A stretch of 29,498 nt of DNA from an uncultured Pseudobutyrivibrio sp. (GTDB lineage Bacteria > Bacillota > Clostridia > Lachnospirales > Lachnospiraceae). Positions 17,781-25,123 of this stretch are shown here, piece after piece; within the stretch, counting starts at the first letter, position 1, and each line of letters starts with the position of its first letter. The notes under the pieces were generated by a model. The model did no database searches. It worked only from the letters and a program-made list of their open reading frames with translations, and had not been told where the DNA came from. The stretch covers positions 1-29,498 of the forward strand of contig URCQ01000026.1 in assembly GCA_900546435.1 (NCBI GenBank). Direction: 5' to 3'. The translations under genes were made by a program, and so were the position numbers.

Positions 17781-18515
17781 TTATTGTTGTTCTACGACCT
17801 CTCGTGCAATATCCGGATAGTTTGTGATAATCGCATTCACGCCATACTTACAGCACAGCTGCATGTGTTCTTTTTCGTTTACTGTCCAGACATTGAGTTT
17901 TAATCCTTTTTCTTTGCACTCCTTAATAAAGCCGTCATATTGTAAATTATACAGTGCCGGATGTAATGCATTGACCCCATGCTTCTCTCCATAGGAAGGC
18001 ATGTCAATTGGTCCATCTGCATATAAAAATCCTACTTCTGCATCCGGTTTTAATTCGTGAATTCGCTTCACGGTATAATGATTAAAAGAAGAATAGCAGA
18101 CACGGTCTTCCATATCCATTTCTTTTGTGAGGGCTAAAATCTTCTCTTCTATCTTTTCGTAGAAGATAACACCCGTTTTAATCTCAATATTGATAAAAAG
18201 ATTGGTTGGCTTTAAGAGTTCAAACACTTCACGCATCGTTGGAATATCTGCGTGCTCATATTCCGGTTTTGTGCGGTTATAGTTGAAACCACGCAATTCC
18301 TCTAACGTGTAATCTTTCACCCAGCCTTCACCATCACTGGTTCGGTCAATCTTTTCATCATGGATGACAACAATCTCATCATCCTTTGTCAACTGAATAT
18401 CCAGTTCCACTCCGTCAGCGCCAAGTTCCACTGCTTTTTCAAATGCAGCAAGTGTGTTTTCAGGTGCATATCCGCTGGCTCCTCTATGCGCCCATACAAG
18501 TGGTTTTGTATTCAT
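17781..18515 (-). CDS. Glycerophosphodiester phosphodiesterase
   Basis: 244 residues, TIM-barrel GDPD. It hydrolyses glycerophosphodiesters to sn-glycerol 3-phosphate and an alcohol. The catalytic N-terminus is intact: WAHRGASGYAPENT (His, Arg and metal Glu), ADGVELDIQLTKD (metal Glu/Asp) and VVIHDEKIDRTS (catalytic His). No signal peptide, so cytoplasmic (UgpQ-like). 12 bp before mgtC and 26 bp after the MFS gene. Confidence 0.95.
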   Translation of the reverse strand: MNTKPLVWAHRGASGYAPENTLAAFEKAVELGADGVELDIQLTKDDEIVVIHDEKIDRTSDGEGWVKDYTLEELRGFNYNRTKPEYEHADIPTMREVFELLKPTNLFINIEIKTGVIFYEKIEEKILALTKEMDMEDRVCYSSFNHYTVKRIHELKPDAEVGFLYADGPIDMPSYGEKHGVNALHPALYNLQYDGFIKECKEKGLKLNVWTVNEKEHMQLCCKYGVNAIITNYPDIAREVVEQQ

Positions 18516-18541
18516 TGTATCTACTTCCTCTCTTTATTAAA

Positions 18542-19861
18542 CTAGTCTTCAAAATCGAAGGCATCTAATCCCTGTTTGATTCCGTCTCTGCTATCACCAT
18601 GTTTTACAAACTGCATTGTGATAAAGGCAATAATCATAAATACTGCCGCATATGGGAACAGTGTCTTGTAACCAACATGTTCCATTAAAAATCCAGCTAC
18701 GATTGGTGTAACAATCTGTGCTGACATACTAAATGTATAGTAGTATCCGGTAAACTTACCAATATCACTACCCTTACACATTTCAAGTACCATTGGCAAA
18801 CTGTTTACATTGATACCAGCCCAGCCAAATCCAACCAAAAGGAAGAGTACATATAAGAATGGATGGAAAGAATCACTCATCATTGAGAAGATTAACGCTG
18901 CCACAAAACTGATAAGCATCATAATAATACCACTCAAAATCGTCTTCTTACGACCAAGCTTTGCTGCGATACTACCAACAGGCACATAAGCAAGAATCGC
19001 TCCACCTGTTGCAACGGTAAGGCAAAGAGATGCCTGACCGGTCGTCATATCCCATACACTCTTTGCGTATGTTGTAAACCATGTCTCCATAGCGTTGTAG
19101 GCAAAGAACCAGAAAGCAACAGAAAACAGTAAGAATGTCAGACTGCGCTTTACTTCCTTAGGAAGCTCTGCATTACCAGATTCATCTTCTATTTCTAAGT
19201 TCTCTTCTGGGTGTGCAGCTTCATATGCGCGCATCTGTTTGTTTAATTCTACTTCATCTACCGTAATCATAACGATAGAAACACCTACAACCATGATACC
19301 TGCAACAATCAAAAAGATCGGGAAATAGTTCTCATGTTCCGCTTTGCTGTTCAATGTTACGCTGGCAATCAGCAAATACATGATACCACCGAGTGCTCCC
19401 ATTAAGTTGATAATAGCATTTGCTCTACTTCTCAGTGGCTTTGGTGTGATGTCTGGCATCAAAGCAACAGCCGGGCTACGATATGTACCCATAGCAACCA
19501 GAAGTGCTCCTAATACCCCAATAAAGAGAGCAAGTTTAGCTGTTGAAGGATTCTCATAATAGCTGTTGTCAATGAGTGGAATCAAAAGCATCAGAATGAT
19601 TGCTGCAATTGTACCAAATAAGATAAATGGTTTACGTTTACCCCATTTGCACTTGCACTTATCTGAAATACCACCAAACAATGGTAACAGGAATAGAGCA
19701 AGTATGTTGTCCGCTGCCATAATTGCACCGGAAATGGTCTCATTCATGTGGAATGTGTAGGTCAGGATGATCGGAATGATCGCATTGTACATCTGCCAAA
19801 ATGCACAGATAGACAAGAACGCGAATCCGACCTGGACCGTCTTCTTTACGTTTAGTTTCAT
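18542..19861 (-). CDS. MFS transporter (SLC45/GPH-like)
   Basis: 439 residues, about 12 membrane segments. The first half contains GGISDKCKCKWGKRKPFILFG (the loop 2-3 signature) and MGTYRSPAVALMPDITP followed by RSRANAIINLMG, typical of the sugar-transporting MFS group related to SLC45. Being co-transcribed with a cytoplasmic GDPD, it might import a glycerophosphodiester or a sugar, but specificity is inference. It has its own promoter, divergent from the hydrolase gene. Confidence 0.85.
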   Translation of the reverse strand: MKLNVKKTVQVGFAFLSICAFWQMYNAIIPIILTYTFHMNETISGAIMAADNILALFLLPLFGGISDKCKCKWGKRKPFILFGTIAAIILMLLIPLIDNSYYENPSTAKLALFIGVLGALLVAMGTYRSPAVALMPDITPKPLRSRANAIINLMGALGGIMYLLIASVTLNSKAEHENYFPIFLIVAGIMVVGVSIVMITVDEVELNKQMRAYEAAHPEENLEIEDESGNAELPKEVKRSLTFLLFSVAFWFFAYNAMETWFTTYAKSVWDMTTGQASLCLTVATGGAILAYVPVGSIAAKLGRKKTILSGIIMMLISFVAALIFSMMSDSFHPFLYVLFLLVGFGWAGINVNSLPMVLEMCKGSDIGKFTGYYYTFSMSAQIVTPIVAGFLMEHVGYKTLFPYAAVFMIIAFITMQFVKHGDSRDGIKQGLDAFDFED

Positions 19862-19899
19862 TTGTATAAAACCCCCTAAATCATTTATAATATCTAAAA

Positions 19900-19928
19900 A
19901 TTATACCATTTGACCACCTATCCGTAAA
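19900..19928 (-). promoter_or_regulatory. Promoter of the MFS-GDPD-mgtC operon
   Basis: Minus-strand TTTACG and TATAAT are 17 bp apart, about 40 bp before the start codon. Confidence 0.65.
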
Positions 19929-19954
19929 GCGAAATATCTTTAAAAAGTGGTTCT

Positions 19955-20001
19955 ATATACAAAATAATGATATTGTATATTTCGATGCAGAATGCTAGAA
20001 T
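19955..20001 (+). promoter_or_regulatory. Hydrolase promoter with overlapping inverted repeat
   Basis: Plus-strand TTGTAT (19973-19978) and TAGAAT (19996-20001) are 17 bp apart. A perfect inverted repeat ATATACAA/TTGTATAT (19955-19962 and 19973-19980, 10-bp gap) covers the -35, as an operator would. A second imperfect repeat in the leader pairs TGCGAAA with TTTCGCA ahead of the ribosome binding site. Confidence 0.58.
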
Positions 20002-20059
20002 TTAATCAACATGAGTGCTGCGAAATTCGATTTTTTTCGCAAGCAGAACGGGGGTTTGA

Positions 20060-20731
20060 ATGTATATTCAGTTAAACGGACAGGTTTTGTCTTATGAAAA
20101 AGAGGGAGAAGGCAGACCACTTATTTTTTTACATGGAAATGGGGAATCTCACGAAATCTGGGATCGCATGATTGCAGAAATGGCAATGGATTACACCGTT
20201 TATGCCATTGACAGCCGCGGACAGGGTGGCAGCGCCACACCAAAAGAATATCACTACAAGGATATGGCAGCGGATGTCATTGCATTGATCGAATCCTTAC
20301 ATATTGACAAGCCAGTTCTATGCGGCTTTAGTGACGGTGCCATCATTTCTCTCTTGGTCGCCTTAGAGCGGCAGGATCTTTTATCTGCCATTGTAGTATG
20401 CGGTGCCAATCTCAATCCAAAAGGCTTAACCGGTTCTGCACGTCGGGAGATAAAGGCTCTTTACAAAAAAACGTCCCATCCACTTGTTGGTATGATGTTA
20501 GTTGAACCGGACATTTCGCCAGACGCGCTGACGTCCATCACCATTCCGTCTCTTGTCTGTGCCGGCAGCAACGATATGGTAAAGCCAAAAGAAACAAAAG
20601 CCATTACAGAACACCTTGGTAATGCAAGGCTGCATATCTTCGAAGGTGAAACACATGGCAGTTATATTGAACACACCGACAAACTTGCTCCTGTACTACG
20701 TAAATTTTTGAACGAAATCGGCTTGTCATAA
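20060..20731 (+). CDS. Alpha/beta hydrolase
   Basis: 223 residues. Visible features: oxyanion strand FLHGNGESHEIW (23-34), nucleophile elbow GFSDGA with Ser91, acid Asp172 (GSNDMV) and His199 (GETHGSY). Preceded by GGGGG at 5-6 nt. The fold covers esterases, lipases and peptidases; no substrate can be assigned. Monocistronic between its own promoter and a strong terminator. Confidence 0.9.
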   Translation: MYIQLNGQVLSYEKEGEGRPLIFLHGNGESHEIWDRMIAEMAMDYTVYAIDSRGQGGSATPKEYHYKDMAADVIALIESLHIDKPVLCGFSDGAIISLLVALERQDLLSAIVVCGANLNPKGLTGSARREIKALYKKTSHPLVGMMLVEPDISPDALTSITIPSLVCAGSNDMVKPKETKAITEHLGNARLHIFEGETHGSYIEHTDKLAPVLRKFLNEIGLS

Positions 20732-20752
20732 ATCATAATCTATGCTACATTT

Positions 20753-20787
20753 GTGCTAGTTAGTTTAATCTAACTAGCACTTTTTTT
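20753..20787 (+). terminator. Rho-independent terminator after the hydrolase
   Basis: Perfect 11-bp stem GTGCTAGTTAG/CTAACTAGCAC with a 6-nt loop, followed by seven T residues. Confidence 0.94.
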
Positions 20788-20824
20788 GTTTGCATTCATA
20801 TATTGAAACAGGTAGGTGATTATT

Positions 20825-21601
20825 ATGGAAACTTTTTATGGCATAGCCATTCCTTTTATCGGTACATCCCTTGGTGCTGCCTGCGTATTTTTTATGAAAA
20901 ACAGCTTACGTCATCATGTAGAGCGCGCGCTCAACGGCTTCGCTGCCGGTGTTATGGTTGCAGCATCCATCTGGAGTCTGCTCTTGCCTGCCATTGAGCA
21001 ATCTTCTGCTCTTGGTATATTGTCCTTCTTCCCGGCTCTCATCGGTTTCTGGATGGGCATCCTATTTCTTCTGGTTCTGGAGCACAGCATCCCACATCTC
21101 TATGAAAAGAGCAATGTGGCTGACTCATCTACATCGCCGCTCCATCGCACAACCATTATGATTCTGGCTGTTACCCTCCACAACATTCCCGAGGGTATGG
21201 CCGTCGGTGCTGTTTATGCCGGCTATTTATCCGGGGATACAAACATTACAGCCGCAAGCGCACTAGCGCTTTCTCTTGGCATTGCAATCCAAAACATCCC
21301 GGAAGGAGCCATTATCTCGCTTCCTCTTCACGCAAGTGGAATGTCAAAACGCAAAGCTTTCACCGGTGGCGTCTTATCTGGTATCGTCGAGCCCATTGGT
21401 GCTATTTTAACGATTCTGGCTGCCTCAATTCTAATCCCGGCACTTCCTTATCTGCTCAGCTTTGCAGCGGGCGCCATGCTTTATGTCGTCGTAGAAGAGC
21501 TCGTTCCAGAAATGGCCGAAGGAAAACCGGCACATCTCGGCACCTTGTTCTTTGCCATCGGCTTTAGTATCATGATGGTTCTCGACGTTGCTCTTGGCTA
21601 A
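20825..21601 (+). CDS. ZIP family divalent metal transporter
   Basis: 258 residues, about eight membrane segments. The two metal-binding transmembrane helices are clear: HNIPEGMAVG and IQNIPEGAIIS, the ZIP TM4/TM5 motifs. It probably imports zinc or another divalent cation. The ATG at 20825 has AGGTG 6 nt upstream; an upstream GTG at 20816 is part of that site rather than the start. I saw no clear separate promoter between the hydrolase terminator and this gene. Confidence 0.93.
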   Translation: METFYGIAIPFIGTSLGAACVFFMKNSLRHHVERALNGFAAGVMVAASIWSLLLPAIEQSSALGILSFFPALIGFWMGILFLLVLEHSIPHLYEKSNVADSSTSPLHRTTIMILAVTLHNIPEGMAVGAVYAGYLSGDTNITAASALALSLGIAIQNIPEGAIISLPLHASGMSKRKAFTGGVLSGIVEPIGAILTILAASILIPALPYLLSFAAGAMLYVVVEELVPEMAEGKPAHLGTLFFAIGFSIMMVLDVALG

Positions 21602-21612
21602 AAGGCATAAAA

Positions 21613-21638
21613 AAGGACATCTCGTTTGAGATGTCCTT
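21613..21638. terminator. Shared terminator between convergent ZIP and dapB genes
   Basis: Perfect 11-bp stem AAGGACATCTC/GAGATGTCCTT with a 4-nt loop. The T-run is strong on the minus strand (dapB side) and weak on the plus strand. Confidence 0.88.
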
Positions 21639-21646
21639 AAGCTATT

Positions 21647-22408
21647 CTATTTTGCTGCTATGACGTCTTTCATGTCATAATAACCAGCTAATTTACCCGC
21701 TAAAAACTTTGCCGCTTCTACAGCTCCCTTCGCGAAAACGCTCTTAGAGTATGCAGTATGTTTAAAGGTAATCACTTCATCGGTTCCGGCAAAAATGACT
21801 TCATGCTCCCCAACAATCGTACCACCACGTACCGCTGAAATACCGATTTCTTTCTTTTCACGCTTCTTGCGTTCCTGGGAACGGTCATATTTATAAACAT
21901 AAGCATTGTCCAACTCTTCATTCATCGCATCTGCCAGTGCAAGTGCTGTTCCACTTGGCGCATCCAGCTTCTGGTTGTGATGTTTTTCCACAATCTCAAT
22001 GTCAAATCCGGCATCAGCAAACACATCCGTTGCTTTTTTCAAAAGATCCATCAATGTATTGATACCAAGTGACATATTTGCGGATTTGAGTACAGCAACA
22101 TTTTTGGATACTGCTTCCACACGTGCTAACTGCTCGTCCGAAAGTCCTGTTGTGCAAAGGACAACCGGCGTTCCTGTCTTTTCGCAGTAATCAAGCAGTC
22201 CGTCTACCGCTTTTGCATTGCAGAAATCAATCACGACATCAGCCGCAATATCACATGCTTCTAAACTCGGAAAGACCGGATAGTCATTTTGAATGCCATC
22301 ATACAAATCAATTCCTGCTACAATTTCAATATTTTCATCCTCTTTACAGATGGATGTAATGACCTGACCCATGTGACCATTACATCCATGCATAATTGCT
22401 TTTACCAT
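21647..22408 (-). CDS. dapB: 4-hydroxy-tetrahydrodipicolinate reductase
   Basis: 253 residues. It reduces the DapA product in the diaminopimelate/lysine pathway using NAD(P)H. The nucleotide-binding start is HGCNGHMGQ and the catalytic motif EKHHNQKLDAPSGTAL carries the His-His and Lys residues. Starts 31 bp after dapA behind GAGGAG, so both are controlled by the lysine riboswitch. Confidence 0.97.
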   Translation of the reverse strand: MVKAIMHGCNGHMGQVITSICKEDENIEIVAGIDLYDGIQNDYPVFPSLEACDIAADVVIDFCNAKAVDGLLDYCEKTGTPVVLCTTGLSDEQLARVEAVSKNVAVLKSANMSLGINTLMDLLKKATDVFADAGFDIEIVEKHHNQKLDAPSGTALALADAMNEELDNAYVYKYDRSQERKKREKKEIGISAVRGGTIVGEHEVIFAGTDEVITFKHTAYSKSVFAKGAVEAAKFLAGKLAGYYDMKDVIAAK

Positions 22409-22439
22409 CGTCTATCTCCTCTTATGTGATCTCTCCCGA

Positions 22440-23324
22440 TTACAGCAGACCGTATTCTGTCATAGCCTGCTTCAAAACAGCTGCATTTGCATCTGACATT
22501 TCACAAAGTGGTGCTCGCAAAGATCCCACATCCATACCCATCATATTTAATGCTCGTTTTACCGGAATTGGGTTCACTTCGCTAAAGAGTGCATCCACAA
22601 GTGGAAGCGACTTCATCTGCAATTTCAAAGCTGTTTCATGGTCGCCCGCCAGATAGCTTGCGCACATATCATGTGTCTGCTTTGGTGCGATATTTGCAAT
22701 CACAGAAATAACACCAATACCGCCGATTGCCATCAAAGGTACCACCAGTCCATCCTCCCCAGAATATAATTCCAGATTACCATCACAAAGATACATCGTC
22801 TTTGATGCCTGTGCCATGTTGCCTGTTGCTTCTTTAAGACCAACGATATTTTCATTTTCACGAACTAGTGTTGCCACTGTCTCCGGCAGAATATTACACC
22901 CCGTACGTCCCGGTACATTGTAAAGAATGATTGGCAATTTTGTCTCTGACGCAATCTGACTATAATGTTGAATCAGACCTGTCTGTGTTGCCTTGTTATA
23001 GTATGGCGTCACAACCAGTGCACCATCAGCGCCATCTTCTTCTGCTTCTTTTGTCAGCTGGATTGCTGTTTTTGTACAATTCGAACCTGTCCCTGCCACA
23101 ACCGGAATACGATGTTTCGTAAATTCCACTGCTGCACGAATAACATTTCTATGTTCTTCCATAGATAAGGTAGCACCCTCACCGGTCGTTCCTGCGATTA
23201 CGATACAATCCGTACCATTGTTCACATGAAAATCAATGAGTTCGTCTAATTTATCATAGTTTACTTCCAAATTTTCCTTCATTGGTGTAACAATTGCAAC
23301 TCCTGAGCCTGTAAAAATAGCCAT
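22440..23324 (-). CDS. dapA: 4-hydroxy-tetrahydrodipicolinate synthase
   Basis: 294 residues, the usual length. It condenses pyruvate and aspartate semialdehyde, the first committed step to lysine and diaminopimelate. Visible: AGTTGEGATLS, VTPYYNKATQTG (Tyr of the catalytic triad), YNVPGRTGCNI and the Schiff-base Lys in IVGLKEATGN. The start at 23324 follows AAAGGAGGAG; an in-frame ATG 51 bp upstream lacks a site. A lysine riboswitch and terminator lie upstream. Confidence 0.97.
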   Translation of the reverse strand: MAIFTGSGVAIVTPMKENLEVNYDKLDELIDFHVNNGTDCIVIAGTTGEGATLSMEEHRNVIRAAVEFTKHRIPVVAGTGSNCTKTAIQLTKEAEEDGADGALVVTPYYNKATQTGLIQHYSQIASETKLPIILYNVPGRTGCNILPETVATLVRENENIVGLKEATGNMAQASKTMYLCDGNLELYSGEDGLVVPLMAIGGIGVISVIANIAPKQTHDMCASYLAGDHETALKLQMKSLPLVDALFSEVNPIPVKRALNMMGMDVGSLRAPLCEMSDANAAVLKQAMTEYGLL

Positions 23325-23411
23325 ATTCTTCTCCTCCTTTATACAGTATATGCGTCTATCCTGTCCGTGAAACACCGCATATATGATTTATCCGTCTATC
23401 GTTTCCTATTA

Positions 23412-23441
23412 CAGTAAAAGACCAGCTCTAAGGAGCTGGTC
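23412..23441 (-). terminator. Terminator of the lysine riboswitch expression platform
   Basis: Minus-strand GACCAGCTC/GAGCTGGTC 9-bp stem with a 4-nt loop (23420-23441) followed by TTTTACTG. It sits between the aptamer and dapA, so it should cut transcription when lysine is bound. The AGCTC in it can compete with the GAGCT at the 3' end of the aptamer. Confidence 0.8.
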
Positions 23442-23454
23442 GATACATACACAT

Positions 23455-23628
23455 CCATGATAGCTCCCCATCTTCAAAAAGATGACAGTCACAAGTCTAT
23501 TAAACTTGCGCCCAAGAAAACATCTGCAGAAGACATATTCTTTCGGCGTGCCTCCCTTTCCTTCACACTCTTCTGTGCCTGCCACATCCTGTGAAATACT
23601 AATGAATTACGCAACCTCTACCTTGTTA
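23455..23628 (-). ncRNA. Lysine riboswitch (L box)
   Basis: The minus-strand leader contains the L-box core in order: GTAGAGGTTGCG at the 5' side (about 23611-23622), GGCACGCCGAAAG (about 23541-23553), GGGCGCAAG with a paired CTTGTGACTGTC (23481-23513), and GGGGAGCTATC at the 3' side (23459-23469). The GGTAG at the start pairs with CTATC at the end as P1. Length (about 174 nt) and position before dapA fit. Together with the flanking promoter and terminator this explains the gene-free 364 bp between dapA and the adenosyltransferase gene. Confidence 0.92.
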
Positions 23629-23642
23629 TATAATACTTTTCA

Positions 23643-23671
23643 ACTATAGCATTCTGCTATTACCTTGTCAA
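23643..23671 (-). promoter_or_regulatory. Promoter of the lysine riboswitch-dapAB transcript
   Basis: Consensus TTGACA (23666-23671) and TATAGT (23643-23648) on the minus strand, 17 bp apart, immediately before the riboswitch. Confidence 0.88.
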
Positions 23672-23688
23672 TAAATAATGAAGCGCTC

Positions 23689-24171
23689 TCAGGCTTTCTC
23701 TGGTACAATCTTTAAAATACTATCTGCCATCTCAAATACGCGTGGCAATACATCTCTGCCAGTCAGAACGACATCCGTGTACAGTGATTTTGCCTGTAAA
23801 ATCTCAATAATCTGATCTTCCGTAGCCATATCTTCCTTTACAAGACCAAGCACTTCATCGAGTACAAGCATATCACACTGTCCTGTAACCAGTGCTTTTT
23901 TTGCAAAATTGAGCCCATTCTGGATATTCTGCTTCTGCTCCTGCTTTTCTTCTTCGTCCAAAGCATCAAAACCTTCGCTACAACGTTCAAAACGAAAAAC
24001 TTTAACCTCCGGTTCCAAACGTGTCAGATATTCCGTATCCAACTGCCCCTTCATGAACTGTACAACATAGGCGGTCTGTCCGTTGCTTGCCTTACGTATG
24101 GCATTACCAAGTGCAGCGGATGTCTTTCCTTGTCCCTCCCCGTAATAAATCTGAATAATACCCTTATCCAT
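23689..24171 (-). CDS. cobO: Corrinoid adenosyltransferase (CobO/BtuR type)
   Basis: 160 residues from the ATG with AGGAGG 5 nt upstream; an in-frame ATG at 24219 lies in the leader hairpin. It transfers adenosyl from ATP to cob(I)alamin or cobyrinate diamide. The nucleotide loop is YYGEGQGKTSAALG (usually GNGKGKTT), followed by VVQFMKG and the conserved LVLDEV plus VLTGRD. No other cobalamin gene is in the window, so it may serve salvage. Confidence 0.88.
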   Translation of the reverse strand: MDKGIIQIYYGEGQGKTSAALGNAIRKASNGQTAYVVQFMKGQLDTEYLTRLEPEVKVFRFERCSEGFDALDEEEKQEQKQNIQNGLNFAKKALVTGQCDMLVLDEVLGLVKEDMATEDQIIEILQAKSLYTDVVLTGRDVLPRVFEMADSILKIVPEKA

Positions 24172-24193
24172 AATTCCTCCTACGAAAGCTGAA

Positions 24194-24235
24194 ATAAAAA
24201 GAATGTGCATCGTTGGCACATTCGTGCCTCGCCAA
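24194..24235 (-). promoter_or_regulatory. Candidate attenuator in the adenosyltransferase leader
   Basis: Between the predicted start site (about 24237) and the gene, minus-strand GAATGTGC/GCACATTC forms an 8-bp hairpin (24201-24223) followed by TTTTTATTTC, a terminator-like structure. GGCAC/GTGCC (24215-24228) and TTGGC/GCCAA (24213-24235) are alternative pairings that would break it. Too small for a cobalamin riboswitch. Confidence 0.4.
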
Positions 24236-24243
24236 GTGCCCCT

Positions 24244-24272
24244 AGTTTACCACAGTTGAAAAAAAATGGCAA
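24244..24272 (-). promoter_or_regulatory. Promoter of the adenosyltransferase gene, embedded in the ssb terminator
   Basis: Minus-strand TTGCCA (24267-24272) and TAAACT (24244-24249) are 17 bp apart. TTGCC is the 3' arm of the preceding terminator and the T-run fills the spacer. Confidence 0.55.
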
Positions 24273-24281
24273 TTATTTGCC
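24259..24281 (-). terminator. Terminator after the SSB-like gene
   Basis: Minus-strand GGCAA/TTGCC 5-bp stem with a 4-nt loop followed by ATTTTTTTT. Short stem but a strong T-run, 20 nt after the stop codon. Confidence 0.7.
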
Positions 24282-24300
24282 CGTTCCCTCCTATACGTTG

Positions 24301-24939
24301 TTAATCCAATTCTTCAATTTTACATACGGATACTTCATATGCAACTCTGCGCTCTGCCTCGTCCTCGGACAGTTTTTTCACGTACTCGCGGCTTTGGATT
24401 CTACCAATAACACTGACATGACTTCCTATTTCAAAGGTTGTGGCGTAGCGGGCATTTCTCCCCCAGCAGATACATGGAATGTAGTCAGACTTTCCATACG
24501 AGCGGTTTACTGCAACCAATAGATCTGCAATCTCTCTTCCTAATGGTGTCTTCCGATATACCGGCGCTTTACAAACATATCCATCCAATATAATACTATT
24601 GCTTTTTTTCTCTTCCTCGTCGTTCTCCCAAAATTCATCTACAAATTCAAGTTCTCTTACAAAAACAGATAAAATTAGTCTGTTTCTTGTTTCTTCATGG
24701 CGATTATATGAGCGAAATTGTCCTGTAACATGTATTTTTTCGCCGATATAACTCTGTGTCGTGTCGATTAATCTTTCAGATATCATCAGTGGAATGTAGT
24801 CTGCATAATTGCTCAGGCGATTTACCGCAACTTCTACTACGAAAAATCCCTCTCCATACACTTCATGACTGTAAGAAAAATCTGAGACAATTTCTCCCAC
24901 AATTGATACCTGATTGTTTTCTAACACTTTATCTGCCAT
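24301..24939 (-). CDS. Single-stranded DNA-binding protein-like, two OB folds
   Basis: 212 residues. Two OB-like halves: residues about 8-100 (VSIVGEIVSDFSYSHEV ... IHVTGQFRSYNRHE) and about 116-212 (LDGYVCKAPVYRKTPLGREI, DYIPCICWGRNARYA, VSVIGRIQSREYVKK). The second half is the clearer SSB/PriB match. The acidic DDIPF-type tail of housekeeping SSB is absent, so this is probably a paralog. Monocistronic with its own terminator. Confidence 0.8.
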   Translation of the reverse strand: MADKVLENNQVSIVGEIVSDFSYSHEVYGEGFFVVEVAVNRLSNYADYIPLMISERLIDTTQSYIGEKIHVTGQFRSYNRHEETRNRLILSVFVRELEFVDEFWENDEEEKKSNSIILDGYVCKAPVYRKTPLGREIADLLVAVNRSYGKSDYIPCICWGRNARYATTFEIGSHVSVIGRIQSREYVKKLSEDEAERRVAYEVSVCKIEELD

Positions 24940-25035
24940 CTAACTAGCCTCTCCCTTCTTTTGGATCTTCATTCTTTTCTCTATTATGGTTTACCATCCG
25001 CCCAATAAAAAGTGACAGGCATTTTGTCGATAAAC

Positions 25036-25063
25036 TTGTAAATCCTCGGATTTGTGGTAGAAT
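25036..25063 (+). promoter_or_regulatory. Promoter of typA/bipA
   Basis: Plus-strand TTGTAA and TAGAAT with a 16-bp spacer, about 60 bp before the start codon. Confidence 0.6.
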
Positions 25064-25123
25064 AGTACAGTATGCGTAAATTTGTATTATATTAAGGAAA
25101 GACCTTATAGAAAGAAGGATGAC

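Noticed and set aside
23340..23400. Repeats GTCTATC and an ATATGCG/CGCATAT pair before dapA
   Set aside because: Short and AT-rich, between the riboswitch terminator and the ribosome binding site, with no clear function.
24180..24240. Cobalamin riboswitch upstream of the adenosyltransferase
   Set aside because: The leader is about 66 nt and lacks the B12-box core; cobalamin riboswitches need about 200 nt.
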